A program made the position numbers and the translations under genes. 64,000 nt of DNA. Source: Xylogone sp. PMI_703. Its lineage: Eukaryota > Ascomycota > Leotiomycetes. This document shows positions 58,120 through 64,000 of the stretch, piece after piece. The notes below the pieces were generated by a model that saw only the letters and a list, made by a program, of their open reading frames with translations, was not told the origin of the DNA and made no database searches. The stretch covers positions 5,456,001 to 5,520,000 of the forward strand of contig JAJTUQ010000001.1 in NCBI GenBank assembly GCA_021399445.1, given 5' to 3'. Position 1 is the first letter of the stretch. Each line of letters begins with the position of its first letter.

Positions 58120-58889
58120 ACCAGTCGTGTTTGGATATATCAACTGTGGTTGCGGAATACATTTTGGCTCTGGGATTTTTGATATCTGAGCGAGCATCAA
58201 AGTTCCAAAAATTGGAAAGATTACATTGAATGTTCGGAACAACCACCTTGAGATTGAGGTTGATACACTTGTGTGAAGTTCAACACATGTAAGAGATAAT
58301 TGGGGCAGAACATGACAGAATCTATGGAATTTTAATGATATACCGTACTAACCATACAAGGCTGTACCAAATCAGCTTCATAATAAGCGCAGTATAGTTC
58401 TGGGAGCCTACTCAGCTAACATATCCCGTTATTATTCCTGAAACAAATATCAGATTATTATATCTGTACTCCTCAAGTTCGTTTATTCGATGCTCTAACA
58501 TACAGGAGGGCAGAAAGGTTGCAGTAAAGAGGAACAAAGCTCCGTAAGAATCTCCCTAGTACATACAGCTCAATTCGAGATGCTAGTACGACCCATATAT
58601 ATTGAAACAAACAACTTTTGAGTCACTTTATAGCATTATTTGGTGTAACTGACCGAATATGATCAAGCCATAGCCAATCAATCAGTGATTTACCTGGTCG
58701 TCAAGGTGGGTTGATTGATGGAGTCGAGGAGTGAAAGTATAAATTCATGCCTGAGGCAATAAATCCTTTCACGTGCAACATCGCGGCAGTCGCGTCCTTA
58801 CAGCTATGACGCGCCATACACGTGTAGCTCTTAACTCTCGAGCCTTTTAACCCTCTCTTGCACGATGACCCCTCCTTGCCCAAGCTATC
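58120..58889. other. Intergenic region
   Basis: About 0.8 kb before the SNF2 gene. No coding exon seen. Pyrimidine-rich sequence just upstream of 58890 fits a promoter and short 5' UTR. Confidence 0.4.
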
Positions 58890-61800
58890 ATGGAAGGGAG
58901 AACAGCTGCGGAGGAATACATACTCACTACGGACGAAGAAGATCTGGACGCTGGCGTGGGAGGAAGAGGCGCGTCAATGAACGCTGATCAGTATATAGAA
59001 AGTACATCTCCAAAGCCCGTATATAATCTACATTTAAGCTTACGATTATTAAGAGGTTGTTGGATCGTTTTCAACCGAAGAATCAGACTCAGAAGTTGAA
59101 ATTACAAATGTAAAAGTTACGTCCCAGAGCAAAGGAAAGCGCAAGGCCGGCGAGAAGATCGAGTGGTCCGCCGATGAGGATGAGGATGACCCGTACCAGA
59201 AGTTCAAGAATAGAAAGTCGGCAAAGAGGAAAAAGACGGCTGCAGCCAAAAAGAAGCTCAAGGCTAAAATCAATGATGCAGTTGCAAGGCGGAAGGAAGC
59301 TAAAGAAAATGGAAAAGAGTCTTCTAAAAAGGACAAGGAATGGGGTCATGATTCGGATTATGAGATGATGGAAGAGGCTCTTCCTGAATATTTAGTATCC
59401 AGGAAAAAAGAATTTGACAGGAATTATGAGATCCTACATGAGGCTGGCTTAAGTCTTCCTCCTCAATACGATGATATCGAGTTCTCCGATGATGAGCATC
59501 TTGCAGATCTTGAAGAACGACCCAATTTCTCGGAAACAGTTGAGTTATCACGCCCATATAAGGACATTGAACTACCAATTTCCGCCGGAGTAATTCCCGC
59601 CTCTATTGCTCAGTATCTGCGCGACTATCAGGTTGACGGGGTGGCCTTTTTACATGAGCTATTTGTGTATCAGAAAGGGGGTATCCTAGGTGATGATATG
59701 GGCTTAGGTAAAACAGTCCAAGTTGCTGCTTTTCTAACAGTTGCGTTTGGGAAAACTGGTGACGAACGAGATGCGAAGAGAATGCGCAAAATGCGGAGGG
59801 CAGCAAAGGATCTTTGGTACCCTCAGGTCCTTATCGTCTGTCCTGGGTCGCTCATCCAAAATTGGATGAATGAGCTTAATCGCTGGGGTTGGTGGCATGT
59901 CGACAAATTCCATGGCGATACCAAAGATGAGGTATTCGAAGCCGCTAAAGCTGGGCGATTGGAAATAGTCATAACGACATATCATACCTATAGGGATCAT
60001 AGAAGTCGTTTGAATTTGATCGCCTGGGATTGTGTTATTGCGGACGAATGCCATATGATGAAGGAACGGTCGTCTGAAACTACTAAATCCATGAACGAGG
60101 TAAATGCGTTATGTAGAATTGGGCTCACTGGGACCGCCATCCAGAATAAGTATGAGGAACTATGGACATTACTCAACTGGACAAATCCTGGACGTTTTGG
60201 ACCATTGTCCACGTGGCAATCCAGTATCAGTGAACCGTTGAAAATAGGGCAATCGTAAGTCAAGAATTCGTCTGCTGAAATTCTGTCTAATGTATCTTAG
60301 GCATGATGCTACTATGTATCAATTAAGTTTGGCTCGTAGGACGGCCAAAAAATTAAGAGATAATCTTCTCCCTGAATTTTTTCTTCGGAGAATGAAGACA
60401 CTCATAGCTCACCAACTTCCCAAGAAGACAGATACAGTCGTTTTCTGTCCTCTGACTGAAATTCAAAGAGACGCATACGAAACTTTCCTTGAGGGTGAAA
60501 TGGTAGACTATGTCAAACATTCATCCGATCCTTGTTCTTGTGGTTCTGGGAAGAAAGCAGGCTGGTGTTGCAAAACTATGCTACCAGATAGTAACACAAA
60601 ATGGCAGGCTCTAGTCTTCCCAGTCATTGTCACACTTCAAAAACTGTCAAACCACCTAGCTCTCCTAATTCCCAACTCTGCAGACCCACAAGAAAAGCAA
60701 CAGCGAGATCTAGAGTTTCTTCAGGAGATGGTACCCACCAGGTGGAAAGAGCTCTACAGTAAACGAGATTCTCTTTTTAACCTCTCCAATCCTGAATTCT
60801 GTGGAAAGTGGAAAGTTCTTAAGAGGCTATTGAGATTTTGGCATGGAAATGGTGATAAAGTGCTCATCTTTTCACACAGTGTTAGGTTACTCAAGATGCT
60901 TCAACATCTATTCCATAATACGAGTTATAATGTGAGCTTCCTCGATGGCTCTATGGCAAATGAGGATCGGCAGAGGGTGGTCGATGATTTCAACACAGAT
61001 CCCGGTCAGTTTGTATTTTTGATTTCAACCAAGGCTGGAGGAATCGGACTCAACATTACCAGCGCAAATAAAGTTGTGATATTCGATCCGAACTGGAACC
61101 CCAGCTATGATCTACAAGCTCAAGACAGAGCTTATCGAATAGGCCAAGTACGAGACGTCGAAGTATTCCGTTTGATCTCTGCTGGAACCGTAGAAGAAAT
61201 TGTCTACGCCCGACAGATATACAAGCAGCAACAAGCCAATATCGGATACAACGCTTCACTCGAACGCCGCTATTTCAAAGGCGTCCAAAGTGTACCAGGA
61301 CAACAGGGCGAAATTTTTGGCCTGGAAAACCTGCTTACCTTCCATGGTGATAATATTGTCCTTCAGGAAATCGTCAACAAAACCAACGTTGCAGAAGCAA
61401 AAGCAGGCGTGAGCCTGATTCAAGTGGACATGGACGAGGTCATGAACGACAATGATAACCCCTTGAAAACAGACGAAGACAACGAAGACGCAGCGATGTC
61501 CCAACTAGCCGCTCTTCTAGCTTCAGACGCTTCAGATAATAGCAAGGTTTCATCCTCTTCATCTTCTAAACCATTACAGCCCCAGTCCCGTGCCAAAACA
61601 GACGTCGTCCAAGCAATCCTCGCTTCAGCAGGTGTGACCTATACCCATGAAAACAGTGAAGTAGTCGGCTCCTCGCGAGTAGAAACCCATTTGAGCCGTC
61701 GCGCAGAAGAAGCCGGCAACGATGCAGACCTAGGCGAAGAAGTCCTCTTTCGAGAATACTCCCAGCGGTCCGCCCTCGCTGGCGGCGCTTCCCAGGATAT

Positions 61801-62152
61801 ATTATCATCCACTAACCTCTCCGGCCGGATACATTACAAGTACCATCCTCCTGAGGATGTTGCCATGCGGCAGTTCTGCACGATGGCTAAGACATATGGG
61901 TTTGCCTCTGCGACGGATTTCGCATTCGTGGTTGAGGGGTGGACACAGAAGCAGCGGACAAATTTCCTGGAGAGGTTCTACTTGGAGAGGAAGGAGAGGT
62001 TGATACAGCTGGAGATAGAGAAGAGGAGAGAAGCTGAGGAGGCTGAGCGTCGAGTTGAAGAAGCAGATACACATGATGAGAATGAGGACGGCGGCGTTAT
62101 TGGTACTACTCCTGATGATGAGAGCGAGGATGAGGAGGACGATGGACTTTGA
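58890..62152 (+). CDS. SNF2-family DNA-dependent ATPase, ERCC6L2-like
   Basis: Three exons (58890-59001, 59054-60254, 60301-62152) encode 1054 aa. An acidic start and a Lys-rich nuclear targeting stretch precede the motor. Motif I is GDDMGLGKT (GLGKT at 254-258), motif II is DECH (368-371), motif III is GLTGTAIQN. The C-terminal lobe has VLIFSHSVRLLKML, STKAGGIGLN (about 683-692) and DPNWNPSYDLQAQDRAYRIGQ (about 702-722). Between the lobes sits CSCGSGKKAGWCC (516-528), a SEC-C-like cysteine knuckle, also a mark of ERCC6L2-type proteins rather than Rad26/CSB. The last 200 residues include a possible HEBO-like region (REYSQRSALAGGASQDILSS, then KYHPPEDVAMRQFCTMAKTY) and an acidic end. Role: chromatin or DNA repair translocase in the nucleus, in the wider family linked to end processing. 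Confidence 0.9.
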
Positions 62153-62637
62153 GACGATTATATGATACCCACTTTGGTTTTGGGATGAAGCTTTTGGTTT
62201 GTATATATACCATTGGCGTAGGCGAAATCAGGAGTCGATTACTCTTACTCTTATCAGTGACGTTTTCTGAAATTTTATTACTAGTGTGCTTGAGTACAGC
62301 ATCGTGTATCAAATGCATGTTATATTATGCTTGGCTGTTTCTATACTGCGGTAGCACTCTAGCAAATTTGATTTATCTTCCGATCTTCGATCCTTCTCTA
62401 AGCATGCATGCATGCGTCTATAAATCGATGCCTACCTATCCAAGGGGTTCTTGCCCGTAACTATGTTATACCATCCACCCAATTCAACCCAACCGACCGA
62501 CCAACCTGATATATGCTAATGCCAATCCTTTCCATAGCCGCCCCTCCCAAAATGAACAAAAAAAATTGAAAACGATTTTGAAAAATCAAGTTAGATCATT
62601 CTACCAGTCTTCTGACGGACAATCTCTATAAAATGGC
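62153..62637. other. Convergent intergenic region
   Basis: About 0.5 kb between the 3' ends of the SNF2 and Tpt1-like genes. AT-rich with ATGC runs (about 62,403-62,416). No gene seen. Confidence 0.4.
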
Positions 62638-63630
62638 TTACTCGCTGGATGAAGTCTCTTCATCCTCGCTTTGGGCCTTCATCTCCTTCATACCACGTTG
62701 GGCCTTTCCTTTTGCTCCGCCGCGTTTGCCCCTCTGCCCCTTGCCACGCAGACCAACAGGGATCTCCTTGCGAATCTCGCCATCCTCATAGAGAACGCCG
62801 ATATCAGGACGCCTTGCGATAGCCTTCTTCCAAAACTTCCTGGGAATGGAGCCGTCTGCGTCACCCTCGGTAATGACGGTGCCAGCCTCAGTAAGCTGCC
62901 ACGTGATAGTTGATTTGGTCGAGATAAGGGCTGGGAGGTCAATGTATATAGATACATCACCCGACGACGAGGTTGGCGCTGGAGTGCGGATCTCTGCGCC
63001 CTCCTCATCAACAGTGATGGAGGAGAAGGAGAGGTGCGCTTGACCACCGGCTCGTTTGATACTGCCCGAGGCTAAGATAAGTGGATAGTTCGCGTATGAT
63101 GTCTCATAGACCACCAAGTCAGGAAGGTTTTCCGAGTCTGTAGTGAGAGGTGTCAATTTGGTTTCAGGGGATGTAGATGAGGCAGAAGTTTCGGAGCTAG
63201 CATCTTTGGGAGCTACTGGGGTGAGGCGGATTTGGAAATCAGAAGGATCTTTGCTTTCTGGAGATGAAGAATGACTAAGTCTAATAGTAAACTTAGACTT
63301 CGAAGAATGAGGTGCAGCAACAGACTGAAGCTCAGTAAGAGTGACCACGAGGGCAGAAATGTTGGGATGCTCAAGCTGGGAACCGTTAATTAAATATCCC
63401 CGCTTGGAGGTCAAGACATAATTGATACTTACAATATCATCGCAGTCGACCCATCCTTCAGAATCAGCAACGAGTCTCTCTTCTATCCCTTCTTCCTCTC
63501 CTTCTTGTATTGTTCGCTTCAATACGAAGCTCAAAGCCTTGGCAATGGTGACCTCTCGATCATCTACAAGGCTGTAGCCTCTCCCTCGAGATTTGCCCTT
63601 GGCCAACGCTGCCGGCCCGGGTTCGGCCAT
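62638..63630 (-). CDS. Divergent Tpt1/KptA-type RNA 2'-phosphotransferase-like protein
   Basis: Two exons (63630-63433 and 63375-62638, intron of 57 bp) encode 311 aa. The KptA fold is seen from the C-terminal lobe: YANYPLILASGSIKRAGGQAHLSF, IYIDLPALI and GTVITEGDADGSIPRKFWKKAI, the last close to the family pattern V-x-L-T-E-G-D-x-x-G-x-I-P. The N-terminal lobe has AKALSFVLKRTIQEG and GWVDCDDILEHPN. The catalytic Arg-His pair at the end of the first helix is Lys-Arg here (38-39), the HGT motif is YETSY, and a Ser/Thr-rich insert of about 55 residues separates the lobes. Canonical Tpt1 removes the 2'-phosphate left by tRNA splicing using NAD+. This copy may be a sequence-diverged paralogue with another job. 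The tail is basic, RGG-like. An alternative upstream start in another frame with one more intron is possible. Confidence 0.75.
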   Translation of the reverse strand: MAEPGPAALAKGKSRGRGYSLVDDREVTIAKALSFVLKRTIQEGEEEGIEERLVADSEGWVDCDDIVSINYVLTSKRGYLINGSQLEHPNISALVVTLTELQSVAAPHSSKSKFTIRLSHSSSPESKDPSDFQIRLTPVAPKDASSETSASSTSPETKLTPLTTDSENLPDLVVYETSYANYPLILASGSIKRAGGQAHLSFSSITVDEEGAEIRTPAPTSSSGDVSIYIDLPALISTKSTITWQLTEAGTVITEGDADGSIPRKFWKKAIARRPDIGVLYEDGEIRKEIPVGLRGKGQRGKRGGAKGKAQRGMKEMKAQSEDEETSSSE

Positions 63631-64000
63631 GGCGAGGAGTGTTCTGAGAGATTGGGGAAGGCTGGATAATGCCTTGATCAAGGGTGATACCTTGTTCGAT
63701 AGAGAGAGATTGGAGAGGAGCAAGAACAGCAGCCGCCATTTTAAGGATAAGACTGCTTGTGTAAAATTGGTTTATGTGAAAGTGAACTGCTTCAGGAAAT
63801 AGTTCGGTGATGATATCTGAGAACTTTGTAGAGCACAGTTAAGAATAGATAAATTGAAAGAAGAGTTGAGAGTGGGAGCGGTCTTTGTTTATAAGCTGCA
63901 CTTGCCAGCATTATTAAGAAATGACCAGCATCACGCAAAGAGATAGACTCAGAGTTGACAACAGGTCCGAGAAAGGAGGCTGTTGTATCACAATAGGACC
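63631..64000. other. Upstream region of the Tpt1-like gene
   Basis: The last 370 bp. On the minus strand an ATG at about 63,740 opens MAAAVLAPLQSLSIEQG with a possible GTATCA donor, which could be a further 5' exon of the Tpt1-like gene. No other gene seen. Confidence 0.35.

Overview
This is nuclear DNA of a filamentous ascomycete (Pezizomycotina; a Leotiomycete is my tentative guess from overall protein character, not a proven placement). The evidence is short GT-AG introns (about 50-200 bp) that restore reading frames, scattered single genes on both strands without operons, and fungal-specific families (HET domain protein, LaeA-like methyltransferase, secreted agmatinase, acid trehalase). 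I find no rRNA, convincing tRNA, CRISPR array or intact transposon.

Left part (1-13 kb): FAD monooxygenase, a TFIIIC tau55-type subunit, a DUF985 cupin, an ArfGAP-UBA protein with polyQ tail, and a secreted GH65 acid trehalase. Exon joins were worked out by reading frames by eye; they agree in phase in every multi-exon gene except the Ser/Thr-rich membrane protein near 33 kb, whose 5' end is open.

Middle part (13-34 kb) is gene-poor. It holds a LaeA-like methyltransferase (five exons), a DAO-family FAD oxidase, one orphan 278-aa protein and a single-pass membrane protein. On the minus strand lie three decayed paralogues of one unrecognised gene family (copy A near 15.3-16.2 kb, B near 25.4-26.1 kb, C near 27.7-29.0 kb), each with in-frame stops. 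Copy A contains two adjacent perfect hairpins. A further relic lies at 14.85-15.27 kb.

Right part (35-64 kb) is denser: secreted agmatinase, a 1032-aa disordered protein, a DUF2462 small basic protein, a MATE transporter, a degenerate ~54-bp repeat array, a HET protein, a PLP decarboxylase divergent from an MFS transporter (a plausible functional pair), a gamma-glutamylcyclotransferase-like protein lacking the expected catalytic Glu, a DOMON/cytochrome b561 protein, an ERCC6L2-like SNF2 ATPase with a SEC-C-like cysteine knuckle, and a divergent Tpt1/KptA-like protein with its Arg-His motif changed.

Most genes are unrelated housekeeping or accessory genes; no backbone PKS/NRPS/terpene synthase is present, so there is no evident secondary-metabolite cluster. 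The most novel material is the decayed gene family, the repeat array and the enzymes with altered active sites.
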